NCBI GenBank assembly: GCA_965204775.1
Contig: CBDBFH010000027.1
Coordinates: forward strand, 62,001 to 126,000
DNA: 64,000 nt
Direction of reading: 5' to 3'
DNA from: CBDBFH01 sp965204775
GTDB taxonomy: Bacteria > Pseudomonadota > Alphaproteobacteria > JAPOUT01 > G958296285
The notes under the pieces were generated by a model. The model saw only the letters and a program-made list of their open reading frames with translations, ran no database searches and was not told the origin of the DNA. Shown here piece after piece: positions 16,918-25,115 of the stretch. The translations under genes were made by a program, and so were the position numbers. Numbering within the stretch: position 1 is the first letter of the stretch; each line of letters opens with the position of its first letter.

Positions 16918-18102
16918 ATGGCCCGGCCCGGAGAAAGGCGGCTTGGTGGGCTTCTCTCCCTCGCCGGAAGCCGCGCCATGCGCGGCCTCTTCTTCCAGGC
17001 CCTCGTTATCCTCGCCGCCGCCCTGCTGGTCTGGGAAGCAGCCGCCAATCTCAACGCCGCCCTTGAGCGGCAGAACCTCGCTTCCGGATTCGGCTTCTTC
17101 AGTGAAACCGCCGGCTTCGGAATCAGCCAGACCCTGATCGAATATTCCGAAGAATCCACCTATGGACGCGCCTTCCTCGTCGGCCTGCTCAATACCGTCC
17201 TCGTCGCCGCCATCGGAGTCGTCCTGGCCAGCATCTTCGGCTTCCTGATCGGCATCGCCCGCCTCTCCCATAACTGGCTCGTCTCCCGCCTCGCCGCCCT
17301 CTATATCGAAATCATCCGCAACGTTCCCCTCCTCCTGCAGATTTTCTTCTGGTATTTCGCCGTCTTCAACAATCTGCCCCCGCCGCGCCGCGCTCTGTCG
17401 CTCTTTGGCGAATTCTATCTCCACAATCGCGGCGCGGTCTTCCCCCGGCCCGTTTTCGAGGAGGGCGGCGGCCTGCTCCTCGCCGCCTTCCTCCTCGCTC
17501 TGCTCGGCGCGGTCCTGATCTCCATCGCCGCCCGCCGCCGCCGCGAAAAAACCGGACGCAGATTCCCCGCCTTCTCCGCCGGGCTGGGGCTGATGGTCTT
17601 CCTCCCGCTCCTCGCCTTCGCCGCCGCCGGCTCCGTCTCCATTTCCCGCCCCGAATTAACCGGCTTCAACTTCCAGGGCGGCGGCGCGGTCAACCGCGAA
17701 TTCATGGCCCTCCTCCTCGCCCTCTCCCTCTACGCCGCCGCCTTCATTGCCGAAATCGTCCGCGCCGGAATCCTCTCCGTCGGGCGCGGACAGACCGAAG
17801 CCGCCTACTCCCTCGGCCTCAGGCGCACCTTCACCCTGCGCTTCGTCGTCATCCCGCAGGCCATGCGCGTCATCATCCCCCCCCTCACCAGCCAGTATCT
17901 GAACCTGACCAAAAACTCCTCCCTCGCCGTCGCCATCGCCTATCCCGAACTCGTCTCCGTCTTCACCGGAACCACCCTCAACCAGACCGGACAGGCGGTC
18001 GAGATCGTCTTCATCACCATGTGCGTCTATCTGACCTTCAGCGTCGCCACCGCCCTCCTCATGAACGCCTACAATGCCCGCATCAACCGAACCAGACACT
18101 AA
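16918..18102 (+). CDS. aapQ: General L-amino-acid ABC transporter permease
   Basis: The 394-residue polytopic permease has an N-terminal helix (26-45), the motif YGRAFLVGLLNTVLVAAIGV, and the permease coupling loop GRGQTEAAYSLGLRRTFTLR. The ending NLTKNSSLAVAIAYPELVSV is typical of AapQ. It pairs with AapM, whose gene overlaps its end by 29 bases. AapQ and AapM are longer than HisQ/M because of extra N-terminal helices, as seen here. Confidence 0.95.
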   Translation: MARPGERRLGGLLSLAGSRAMRGLFFQALVILAAALLVWEAAANLNAALERQNLASGFGFFSETAGFGISQTLIEYSEESTYGRAFLVGLLNTVLVAAIGVVLASIFGFLIGIARLSHNWLVSRLAALYIEIIRNVPLLLQIFFWYFAVFNNLPPPRRALSLFGEFYLHNRGAVFPRPVFEEGGGLLLAAFLLALLGAVLISIAARRRREKTGRRFPAFSAGLGLMVFLPLLAFAAAGSVSISRPELTGFNFQGGGAVNREFMALLLALSLYAAAFIAEIVRAGILSVGRGQTEAAYSLGLRRTFTLRFVVIPQAMRVIIPPLTSQYLNLTKNSSLAVAIAYPELVSVFTGTTLNQTGQAVEIVFITMCVYLTFSVATALLMNAYNARINRTRH

Positions 18103-19186
18103 CCCCCTGCTGCGGGCCGCCAACTGGGCGAGGCAAAACCTCTTCGCCTCGCCCGGCGACGTCCTGCTCACTCTGTTCGGCCTCTTCCTCATCTGGCAGC
18201 TGCTCCTGCCCCTGCTCGACTGGGCCCTGGTCAACGCCAGCTGGCGCGGCGCGGACAGCAGCGCCTGCCTCAATGACGCACAGGGCGCCTGCTGGGCCTT
18301 CGTCGCCAACAAATGGGAGCAGTTCGTCTATGGGCGCTATCCGGAGGGCGAAATCTGGCGCGTCAATCTCGTCTATGCCGCCGGCGCCGCCGCACTGGCG
18401 CCCCTGCTCGTCCCCGCCGCGCCTTACAAGTGGATCAATGCCGCCTTTCTCTTCCTCGTCTATCCCGCCGCCGCCTTCATCCTGCTCACCGGCGGCATTT
18501 TCGGCCTCGCTCCGGTCGAGACATCCCTGTGGGGCGGCCTCCTCGTCACCCTCGTGGTCGCGGTTGTCGGCATCACCTTCTCGCTGCCGTTCGGAATCCT
18601 CCTCGCGCTGGGCCGCCGTTCGCGGATGCCCGTCGTCCGAATGCTCTCCATCGCCTTCATCGAATTCTGGCGGGGCATACCGCTCATCACCGTCCTGTTC
18701 ATGGCCAGCGTCATGCTCCCCTTCTTCCTCAGAGAGGGGGGCAACCTCGACGAACTCCTGCGCTGCCTGATCGGGGTCGCCCTCTTCTCCTCGGCCTATA
18801 TGGCCGAAGTCATCCGCGGCGGCCTCCAGGCCATCCCCCGCGGCCAGTACGAAGCCGCCCGCGCCCTCGGCCTCGGATACTGGCGCATGATGGGCCTGAT
18901 CGTCCTCCCGCAGGCGCTCAAATACACCATCCCCGGAATCGTCAACACCTTCATCGGCCTCTTCAAAGACACCACGCTGGTCTCCATCGTCGGCCTGTTC
19001 GACCTGTTGGGCATCGTCCAGTTCCACTTCTCCGACCCCCAATGGGCCTCCCCCCAGACCCATTACACCGGCTACGCCTTCGCGGGCTTGATCTTCTGGG
19101 CGTTTTGCTTTGGGATGTCGCGCTACTCGATCTTCATGGAGCGGCGGCTGGCCACCGGCCACGGCGCCGCAGGAGAATTGCGGTGA
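18074..19186 (+). CDS. aapM: General L-amino-acid ABC transporter permease
   Basis: The 370-residue protein has the AapM signature IEFWRGIPLITVLFMASVML, and the coupling loop IPRGQYEAARALGLGYWRMMG followed by KDTTLVSIVGLFDLLG. A periplasmic loop with two cysteines (SSACLNDAQGACWAF, near residues 67-75) is conserved in the family. It overlaps aapQ by 29 bases and aapP by four. Confidence 0.95.
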   Translation: MPASTEPDTNPLLRAANWARQNLFASPGDVLLTLFGLFLIWQLLLPLLDWALVNASWRGADSSACLNDAQGACWAFVANKWEQFVYGRYPEGEIWRVNLVYAAGAAALAPLLVPAAPYKWINAAFLFLVYPAAAFILLTGGIFGLAPVETSLWGGLLVTLVVAVVGITFSLPFGILLALGRRSRMPVVRMLSIAFIEFWRGIPLITVLFMASVMLPFFLREGGNLDELLRCLIGVALFSSAYMAEVIRGGLQAIPRGQYEAARALGLGYWRMMGLIVLPQALKYTIPGIVNTFIGLFKDTTLVSIVGLFDLLGIVQFHFSDPQWASPQTHYTGYAFAGLIFWAFCFGMSRYSIFMERRLATGHGAAGELR

Positions 19187-19923
19187 AGGGCGGAACCGTC
19201 GAAATTCGCAATATGAACAAGTGGTTCGGCGGGTTCCATGTTCTGAAGAACATCAACCTGTCGGTCGGCGAGAGCGAGCGGATCGTCATCTGCGGGCCTT
19301 CGGGGTCGGGCAAGTCGACCCTGATCCGCTGCATCAACGGCCTGGAGGGCCATCAGGAGGGGGTGGTGCGGGTCGGCGGCGCCGAACTCGGCGACAACCT
19401 CCACGCCCTCGACCACATCCGGCGCGAAGTCGGCATGGTCTTCCAGAGCTTCAACCTGTTCCCGCATATGACGGTGCTCGACAATTGCACACTGGCCCCG
19501 ATCTGGGTCAGGGGCATGCCGAAGGCCGGGGCCGAAGCCCTCGCCCGCCGCTTGCTGGAGCGGGTGCGCATTCCCGAACAGGCGGCAAAGTATCCCGAAC
19601 AGCTGTCGGGCGGACAGCAGCAGCGCGTCGCCATCGCCCGCGCCCTGTGCATGCAGCCCCGGATCATGCTCTTCGACGAGCCGACCTCGGCCCTCGATCC
19701 GGAGATGATCAAGGAAGTGCTCGACGTCATGCTTGATCTGGCCGGGGAGGGCATCACGATGATCTGCATCACCCACGAAATGGGCTTCGCCCGCCGCGCC
19801 GCCGACCGCATGATCTTCATGGACGGCGGTGAGATCATCGAGATCGCCCCGCCGGACGTCTTTTTCTCCCGGCCTCAAAACCCGCGCACCCGCGCCTTTC
19901 TGAGCCAGATTCTCGCGCATTAG
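19183..19923 (+). CDS. aapP: General L-amino-acid ABC transporter ATPase
   Basis: The 246-residue ATPase starts with GTG overlapping the aapM stop as GTGA, with AGGAGA seven bases upstream. Walker A GPSGSGKS is at residues 38-45, the signature LSGGQ at 141-145 and Walker B IMLFDE at 161-166. It energises amino-acid import through AapQM. Its stop overlaps the convergent acetyltransferase gene. Confidence 0.96.
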   Translation: MKGGTVEIRNMNKWFGGFHVLKNINLSVGESERIVICGPSGSGKSTLIRCINGLEGHQEGVVRVGGAELGDNLHALDHIRREVGMVFQSFNLFPHMTVLDNCTLAPIWVRGMPKAGAEALARRLLERVRIPEQAAKYPEQLSGGQQQRVAIARALCMQPRIMLFDEPTSALDPEMIKEVLDVMLDLAGEGITMICITHEMGFARRAADRMIFMDGGEIIEIAPPDVFFSRPQNPRTRAFLSQILAH

Positions 19924-20432
19924 CCGGTGGTGACAATATGCCGCCGCTGGGCGGTCGCGGTGAAGCCGCAGCGCTGATAGAGCGCCAGCGCCCGCGGATG
20001 ATCCAGCGTGCAGGTCTCAATCGTCAGCAGCGAAATCTCCCGCGCCCAGCCCAGCGCCACCGCCTCGCAGACCAGATAAAGCCCATAGCCCTTGCCGATA
20101 TGCTCGGCCATCAGGCCCAGAAACGAAATGTCGCCCCGGTCCTCCCGCCGGAAGTCAATCTCGACAAAGCCCGCCGGCGCGCCGTCAACGTAAAATACAT
20201 AGACCTCCACCCGGTCGTCATGGATGATCCCGGCCAGTTCTTCGTCGCTCATGTGCTTGCGCGACAGCCAATAATAATCCCGGCCAACGGCGTCGTAGAG
20301 GTAGCGGTAAAAATGCAGCGGCGGCTGATGGGCGCGCATCAGGGCCGCGCCGCGCGGCGGATGGTGCTCCGGCAGGCGCGGGCGCGCGCGCATCTCCAGC
20401 GAGGTGATCGTCGTCTCAAGCGTGCGCGCCAT
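19920..20432 (-). CDS. GNAT-family N-acetyltransferase
   Basis: The 170-residue protein has the GNAT acetyl-CoA site EHIGKGYGLYLVCEAVALGWA (Q/R-x-x-G-x-G/A variant HIGKGYG) and the late strand TCTLDHPRALALYQRCGF. The N-terminal half (PPLHFYRYLYDAVGRDYYWLSR) matches a family often seen next to alphaproteobacterial housekeeping genes. The acceptor substrate is unknown. It ends convergently with aapP and precedes cysK by 13 bases on the same transcript. Confidence 0.85.
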   Translation of the reverse strand: MARTLETTITSLEMRARPRLPEHHPPRGAALMRAHQPPLHFYRYLYDAVGRDYYWLSRKHMSDEELAGIIHDDRVEVYVFYVDGAPAGFVEIDFRREDRGDISFLGLMAEHIGKGYGLYLVCEAVALGWAREISLLTIETCTLDHPRALALYQRCGFTATAQRRHIVTTG

Positions 20433-20445
20433 TGACCCCGCCCGC

Positions 20446-21468
20446 CTATCCTGCGCCCGCCGCTTCGCCCTCCAGCCAGGCAGGGCAGGGCAGGCCCTTC
20501 TCCTTCAAAAAGGCCGGGTTGAACATCTTCGACTGGTAGCGCGTGCCATAGTCGCACAGGATGGTCACAATCACATGTCCCGGCCCCATCTCCCGCGCCA
20601 GCCGGATCGCCCCCGCAACATTGATCCCGCTCGATCCGCCGAGGCACAGACCTTCTTCTTTCAGCAGGTCAAAAACAATCGGCAAAGCCTCCGCGTCGGG
20701 AACCTGAAAGGCGTCGTCAATCGGCGCGCCCTCCAGATTGGCCGTCACCCGGCCCTGCCCAATCCCCTCGGTGATCGAATCGCCCTCCGCCTTCAACTCC
20801 CCGTGCTTGTAATAATGATACATTGAGGCCCCCATCGGATCGGCGCAGGCAATCGCAACCCCCGTCTTCCTCTCCTTCAGAACCATCCCGACCCCGGCCA
20901 ATGTGCCGCCGGTGCCGATTGCGCAAACAAAGCCGTCCACCCGCCCCTGCGTCTGCTCCCAGATCTCCGGCCCGGTGGTCTCGATATGCGCCTGCCGGTT
21001 GGCGATGTTGTCAAACTGATTGGCCCAGACCGCCCCCTGCGGCTCCCTGGCCGCCAGCTCCGCCGCCAGCCGACCCGAATATTTGACGTAATTGTTCTCG
21101 TCCCGGTAAGGGACGGCGGGAACCTCAATCAACTCCGCGCCGCACAGGCGCAGCGTATCCTTCTTCTCCTGCGACTGCGTCTCCGGAATCACGATCACGG
21201 TGCGGAAACCCAGCGCATTGCCGACCAGCGCCAGGCCGATGCCGGTATTGCCCGCCGTGCCCTCAACGATCACGCCCCCCGGCTTCAGCGCCCCCCGCGC
21301 CAGCGCATCCTTGACGATATACAGGGCCGCCCGGTCCTTGACCGACTGCCCCGGGTTCATGAACTCGGCCTTGCCCAGAATCTCGCAGCCGGTCTCCTCG
21401 CTGGCCCGCTTCAGGCGGATCAGAGGCGTCCGGCCAATGCTCTCCAGAAGGCCATCGCGAATATCCAA
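20446..21468 (-). CDS. cysK: Cysteine synthase A (O-acetylserine sulfhydrylase)
   Basis: The 340-residue PLP enzyme makes cysteine from O-acetylserine and sulfide. The PLP lysine is K44 in NPGQSVKDRAALYIV. The phosphate loop EGTAGNTGIGLALV and CAIGTGGTLAG are present. Family N-termini begin DIRDGLLESIGRTPL; no ATG lies there, so a TTG at 21468, preceded by AAGGGG, is taken as start. The longer upstream frame is antisense or shadow. The C-terminal extension ending FLKEKGLPCPAWLEGE is typical of the alphaproteobacterial subgroup. Confidence 0.9.
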   Translation of the reverse strand: MDIRDGLLESIGRTPLIRLKRASEETGCEILGKAEFMNPGQSVKDRAALYIVKDALARGALKPGGVIVEGTAGNTGIGLALVGNALGFRTVIVIPETQSQEKKDTLRLCGAELIEVPAVPYRDENNYVKYSGRLAAELAAREPQGAVWANQFDNIANRQAHIETTGPEIWEQTQGRVDGFVCAIGTGGTLAGVGMVLKERKTGVAIACADPMGASMYHYYKHGELKAEGDSITEGIGQGRVTANLEGAPIDDAFQVPDAEALPIVFDLLKEEGLCLGGSSGINVAGAIRLAREMGPGHVIVTILCDYGTRYQSKMFNPAFLKEKGLPCPAWLEGEAAGAG

Positions 21469-21482
21469 GGCCGCCCGCCCCT

Positions 21483-21623
21483 TCAGACTTTGGTGAAGGG
21501 CAGCATGCGCTGCAAAATCACATCGCGCTTCCAGAGGAAATGCCACCCGGCAGCCGCGATATGAAGCGCCAGCGCGGCGACGATCAAACTGGCCCCGGCG
21601 AAATGAATCATATGCAGGGTCAT
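21483..21623 (-). CDS. 46-residue cytochrome b561-like C-terminal fragment
   Basis: This short frame begins with an ATGA overlap of the desaturase stop. It encodes one hydrophobic helix with HMIHFAGASLIVAALALH, then WHFLWKRDVILQRMLP. The pattern resembles the last helix and tail of cytochrome b561 proteins (HxxxALxxHxxxRDGxLxRM). The other three helices and heme ligands of a complete b561 are absent. It may be a decayed remnant or a genuine small membrane protein; the overlap and neat fit before cysK favour translation. Confidence 0.5.
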   Translation of the reverse strand: MTLHMIHFAGASLIVAALALHIAAAGWHFLWKRDVILQRMLPFTKV

Positions 21624-22624
21624 GGCGTTTCGACGAAGCCCTCGCCGAAGGAGCCGGTTGTGCGCCGCGCATGATGGACCAAACCGCCCGGACCGCCGCC
21701 GGAGCCGGAGGCGGCTTTTTGCAAAACCTCGAAATAGGAGCGCGCCGTCTCCATGCGCTCGACCAGACCCTTGCCGGCCAGAAAGCGGCTCAGGCGGGGA
21801 AGGTTGTAGCACGGCACCCACATCAGAAGATGATGCTCAATGTGGTAGTTGACCCAGTAGGGCGCGATGAAAATGCGGGCGAGCCACCCGGCCCGGGTCG
21901 AGCGGGTGTTGCGCAGCGGGTCGTCATTGTCGGGGACGACGGCGTGTTCCGAGATGTTGCGGATGCGGGTCGCCAGTTGCTGCCAGGTCAGCAAGGGGGC
22001 GAGCCAGAGGAGAAAGTAGACCTCCCAGGCCCCGGCGGCGGCGAGAATCACGAACAGCGCCGCATTGCAGGCCAGCGGTCCGCCCAATTTGCGCCCGAAA
22101 TAATGCAGACGGCGGCGCAGGGGCCAGCCTGTCCGGCCCAGAGCTTCCAGAAACTGCGCCTTGCGCTGCTGAAAACCGGTCTGGCCGGTGAGGTCGCGGA
22201 TGATCTTGCGCCGCAGGCTGGCGGGCGTGATCGGGAAGGGGGTGGTCAAGATGAGGTCGGGGTCGTCCGCCTGCTGGGTGTGGGCGTGGTGCTTGAGGTG
22301 ATAGTGGCGGTAGGCGGCGGTGCGCGCGATCATCGGCCAGGCGCAGAGAACATTGCTGATCCACTCATTGACCCGCAAATTGGGATGAATCGCCTTATGG
22401 GCGGCGTCATGCATCAGAACCGCCAGCCCCAGCTGCCGCGCCCCGATCAGCGCCACCGCCGGAGGCCAGAACAGCGCCGCCCAGAGAGGCGGCAGAATGG
22501 AAAAAACCGCCATCACCGCCCCGATCAAGATCCAGGCATGCGCCACCAGCCACAGCCCTCGGACGGGAGAGCGCCTCCGCACCGCCGCTTTCTGGCGGCT
22601 GTCGAGAAGATCGTCAATCCGCAT
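21620..22624 (-). CDS. Membrane fatty acid desaturase
   Basis: The 334-residue protein has the three histidine boxes of di-iron desaturases: HDAAH (72-76), HYHLKHHAH (107-115) and HIEHH (261-265), with four hydrophobic segments. The boxes resemble fatty-acid or beta-carotene-type desaturases. The substrate is not evident. A perfect TATAAT lies only six bases before the ATG (22631-22636, minus strand), so the mRNA may be leaderless, but no good -35 is present. It diverges from the PuuD-like gene. Confidence 0.9.
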   Translation of the reverse strand: MRIDDLLDSRQKAAVRRRSPVRGLWLVAHAWILIGAVMAVFSILPPLWAALFWPPAVALIGARQLGLAVLMHDAAHKAIHPNLRVNEWISNVLCAWPMIARTAAYRHYHLKHHAHTQQADDPDLILTTPFPITPASLRRKIIRDLTGQTGFQQRKAQFLEALGRTGWPLRRRLHYFGRKLGGPLACNAALFVILAAAGAWEVYFLLWLAPLLTWQQLATRIRNISEHAVVPDNDDPLRNTRSTRAGWLARIFIAPYWVNYHIEHHLLMWVPCYNLPRLSRFLAGKGLVERMETARSYFEVLQKAASGSGGGPGGLVHHARRTTGSFGEGFVETP

Positions 22625-22700
22625 GGCTCTATTATAGCACCGGACGCCGATTCAGGGGTAGACTCGGGGTGGAATCATTTTCTTGAAGGGGGATAAGGCG

Positions 22701-23294
22701 ATGGACGCGATTCTCACCTCTTTGCGCAATGCGGTCGTAGCCGGTTTTGTTCTGGCGGGCCTTCTGCTGATCCTGATGGTGTCGATGCAGGCGCAGTTCG
22801 ATCATGCCTTCGGGGCGTTTATCATGCGCTGGTTGCATGTTCTCTCCGGCGTGATGTGGATCGGCCTGCTCTGGTATTTCAACTTCGTCCAGATTCCGAA
22901 TATGGGCGCAATCCCCGACGACCAGAAGCCGGCGATCTCGAAAGTGATCGCCCCGGCGGCCCTCTGGTGGTTTCGCTGGGGGGCGATGGCGACCATCATT
23001 ACCGGCCTCCTGCTGGCCTGGATGAACGGCTATCTGATCGACGCAATCGTGCTGGGCGGGACCGGCGGCGGCAGTCTGTTTATCGGAATCGGCATGTGGC
23101 TGGGGACGATCATGTGGTTCAATGTGTGGTTCGTGATCTGGCCGAACCAGCAGGTGGCGCTGGGCCTTGTCGAGGCTCCCGCCGAACGCAAACCGGCGGC
23201 GGCGCGAACGGCGATGCTCTTCTCGCGCACCAATACGGTGCTCTCGATCCCCATGCTTTTCGCCATGGTCATCCAGCAGCAGGGTCTGGTGTGA
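22701..23294 (+). CDS. PuuD-like (urate hydroxylase domain) membrane protein
   Basis: The 197-residue protein has about five membrane helices. It has the motifs RWLHVLSGVMWIGLLWYFNFVQ (split here for length: RWLHVLSGVMWIG, then FNFVQIP), WWFRWGAMATIITGL, and WFNVWFVIWPNQQVALG. These match the membrane domain of urate hydroxylase PuuD, without its C-terminal cytochrome c domain. Stand-alone versions are common in alphaproteobacteria; their activity is unproven. The ATG at 22701 follows AAGGGGG. An upstream TTG is less likely. Confidence 0.8.
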   Translation: MDAILTSLRNAVVAGFVLAGLLLILMVSMQAQFDHAFGAFIMRWLHVLSGVMWIGLLWYFNFVQIPNMGAIPDDQKPAISKVIAPAALWWFRWGAMATIITGLLLAWMNGYLIDAIVLGGTGGGSLFIGIGMWLGTIMWFNVWFVIWPNQQVALGLVEAPAERKPAAARTAMLFSRTNTVLSIPMLFAMVIQQQGLV

Positions 23295-23350
23295 CCTGCC
23301 CGCGCGAGTCGCCGGCGCCGGGCAGCCGGGGCAAGGGATGCGCAAGGTAA

Positions 23351-23379
23351 TTGACAAGCCCCGGCCCGGCCCCTAAAAA
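23351..23379 (+). promoter_or_regulatory. Strong sigma70-type promoter of rplM-rpsI
   Basis: TTGACA at 23351-23356, a 17-base spacer and TAAAAA at 23374-23379. Only seven bases separate the -10 box from the rplM ATG, so the transcript would begin at or next to the start codon. Confidence 0.75.
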
Positions 23380-23386
23380 CCGGGCC

Positions 23387-23848
23387 ATGAGCACCTTTTC
23401 CGCCAGACCCGGCCAGGTTGGGGAGAAATGGATCCTGATCGACGCCGAAGGGGCGGTCGTGGGCCGTCTGGCCGCGCTCGTCGCCGCCCGCCTGCGCGGC
23501 AAGCATCAGCCTTTCTTCACCCCGCATACCGATTGCGGCGATCATGTGATCGTCGTCAATGCCGGGAAGGCCGTCCTCACCGGGAAGAAGATGAGCGATA
23601 AAGTCTATCATCGCCATACCGGCTGGCCGGGCGGAATCAAAAGCCGCTCGGCGCAGGAGATTTTTTCCGGCAAAGACCCCTCGCAGGTGATCGGTCTGGC
23701 GGTGCAGCGCATGATGCCCGGCGGCGCCCTGACCCGGCGGCAGCTGAAAAAACTGCGCCTCTATCCCGGGCCCGATCATCCGCATCAGGCCCAGGCGCCC
23801 GAGGTCCTCGACCTCAAGGCGCTCAACCGCAAAAACGCCGTCCAATGA
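23387..23848 (+). CDS. rplM: 50S ribosomal protein L13
   Basis: The 153-residue protein matches bacterial L13: KWILIDAEGAVVGRLAALVA near the start, GDHVIVVNAGKAVLTGKKMSDK, YHRHTGWPGGIKSR and AVQRMMPGGALTRRQLKKLRLY. It binds 23S rRNA early in 50S assembly. The ATG at 23387 gives the normal family N-terminus and lies seven bases behind a -10 box. rpsI follows with an ATGA overlap. Confidence 0.97.
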   Translation: MSTFSARPGQVGEKWILIDAEGAVVGRLAALVAARLRGKHQPFFTPHTDCGDHVIVVNAGKAVLTGKKMSDKVYHRHTGWPGGIKSRSAQEIFSGKDPSQVIGLAVQRMMPGGALTRRQLKKLRLYPGPDHPHQAQAPEVLDLKALNRKNAVQ

Positions 23849-24297
23849 GCGAAGCGGCGGCGAGCGAAACCGCAGCCCAAGGCGCGACGCCCGCGCCCGC
23901 CGCCGCGCCGCCGGCGCGGGTCTATGCCACCGGCAAGCGCAAAAACGCCATCGCCCGCGTCTGGATCACCCCCGGATCGGGCAGGATCACCGTCAATCGG
24001 CGCGACAGCCTGACCTATTTCGCCCGCCCCGTCCTGCGCATGTTGATCGCCCAGCCCTTCGCCGCCGCCCAGCGCGAGCACCAATATGATGTCGCCTGCA
24101 CGGTCAAGGGCGGCGGACTCTCCGGGCAGGCCGGAGCCGTGCGCCACGGCATCGCCCGCGCCCTCGCCGGGCGCGAGCCGGGCTTGCGCGCCGCCCTCAA
24201 AAAGGGCGGATTCCTCACCCGCGATTCGCGCATCGTCGAGCGCAAAAAATATGGCCGCCGAAAGGCCCGCCGCAGCTTCCAGTTCTCCAAGCGATAA
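23845..24297 (+). CDS. rpsI: 30S ribosomal protein S9
   Basis: The 150-residue protein has an Ala/Pro-rich N-terminal extension of about 24 residues, then YATGKRKNAIARVW, CTVKGGGLSGQAGAVRHGIARAL, and the C-terminal KKYGRRKARRSFQFSKR whose terminal Lys-Arg reaches the P-site tRNA. It is the standard partner of rplM. Confidence 0.97.
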   Translation: MSEAAASETAAQGATPAPAAAPPARVYATGKRKNAIARVWITPGSGRITVNRRDSLTYFARPVLRMLIAQPFAAAQREHQYDVACTVKGGGLSGQAGAVRHGIARALAGREPGLRAALKKGGFLTRDSRIVERKKYGRRKARRSFQFSKR

Positions 24298-24323
24298 GCC
24301 GCATCCCCCGGGAGGCCGTTACC

Positions 24324-24617
24324 ATGCGCCATCTTTCAGCCGCCGCTCTTTTCCTCGCCGCCGCTTCGCTCTCAGCCTGCGAAAATCCCTCCACCTGGCT
24401 CGACCCCGTCCACTGGTTCGGCGACGGATATGAAGGCCGCGCACAGGAGGAGAAAATGGAAAAACCCCGGGAAGACGAGGACGCCTCACGAAAAAGCCTC
24501 AATCAATATCCCGACCTGGCCGCGTTGCCGGCCTTCTCCGCCGCGCCCAAAGACCTCGCCCGGCAGGAAAACATCGCCCGCGACCTCAATCGCCTCCGCC
24601 TCCCGGAGCCTCGCTGA
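24324..24617 (+). CDS. Small lipoprotein with YPDLAALP motif
   Basis: The 97-residue protein has a lipoprotein signal (MRHLSAAALFLAAASLSACE, lipobox LSAC). The mature part is charged and contains QYPDLAALPAFSAAPKDLARQENIARDLNR. YPxLAxxP is a motif also seen near the N-termini of several alphaproteobacterial outer-membrane proteins. No function is known. It follows rpsI by 26 bases. Confidence 0.7.
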   Translation: MRHLSAAALFLAAASLSACENPSTWLDPVHWFGDGYEGRAQEEKMEKPREDEDASRKSLNQYPDLAALPAFSAAPKDLARQENIARDLNRLRLPEPR

Positions 24618-24831
24618 CGGCCCGATTCCACTCTGGTAAACAGAACTTTATCCCTCTCCGCCGCGGCAAATCAAAGCCCGCCGCCGCCCGCCGCACGGCA
24701 AAAACCCCGACAGGCAATAAAAAACTTGTGCTTTGCTCAAGATTCTGGTCACTTTAGGGAGCCGTTTCATCGGCAGGTCAGGCTTTTCGGGGCTTGTCCG
24801 GAGTTTTGTTCGTAACGGAGGGAATCCTCTC

Positions 24832-25023
24832 ATGATCAAGCGTGATCGTTCACATTCGGCCTGGACCATGGCTGTCGCATTCTCTGTTGTTCTGGGCCTC
24901 TCTGGTTGCGCCCAGATGCAGGAGATGTGGGACAACATGTTTGGGACGGGCGACGACGAGGCCTCGGCCCCGGTTGCCCAGACCATTGTTTTGGCTGAAT
25001 TGTCTGCAGAGGATCTGCGCTAA
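24832..25023 (+). CDS. Small lipoprotein, 63 residues
   Basis: The protein has a basic N-terminus, a hydrophobic stretch and lipobox LSGC, giving a mature lipoprotein of about 37 residues (CAQMQEMWDNMFGTGDDE...). No family recognised. A good ribosome site (CGGAGGG) precedes the ATG at 24832, and a strong terminator follows the stop, so this is a free-standing gene. The upstream 200 bases are noticeably less GC-rich than the surroundings; no convincing promoter was found in them. Confidence 0.65.
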   Translation: MIKRDRSHSAWTMAVAFSVVLGLSGCAQMQEMWDNMFGTGDDEASAPVAQTIVLAELSAEDLR

Positions 25024-25048
25024 CCCGCGCGCATTCTCAAAGCGTAAG

Positions 25049-25085
25049 AAGCGCCGCGCGGGATTTTCCTGCGCGGCGCTTTTTT
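25049..25085 (+). terminator. Rho-independent terminator
   Basis: A perfect 11-bp stem (AAGCGCCGCGC with GCGCGGCGCTT) around a short loop is followed by a run of six T (25080-25085). It ends transcription of the small lipoprotein gene 26 bases earlier. Confidence 0.9.
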
Positions 25086-25115
25086 ATCTCCCGCCAACCG
25101 GCCCCGGCATGACTC

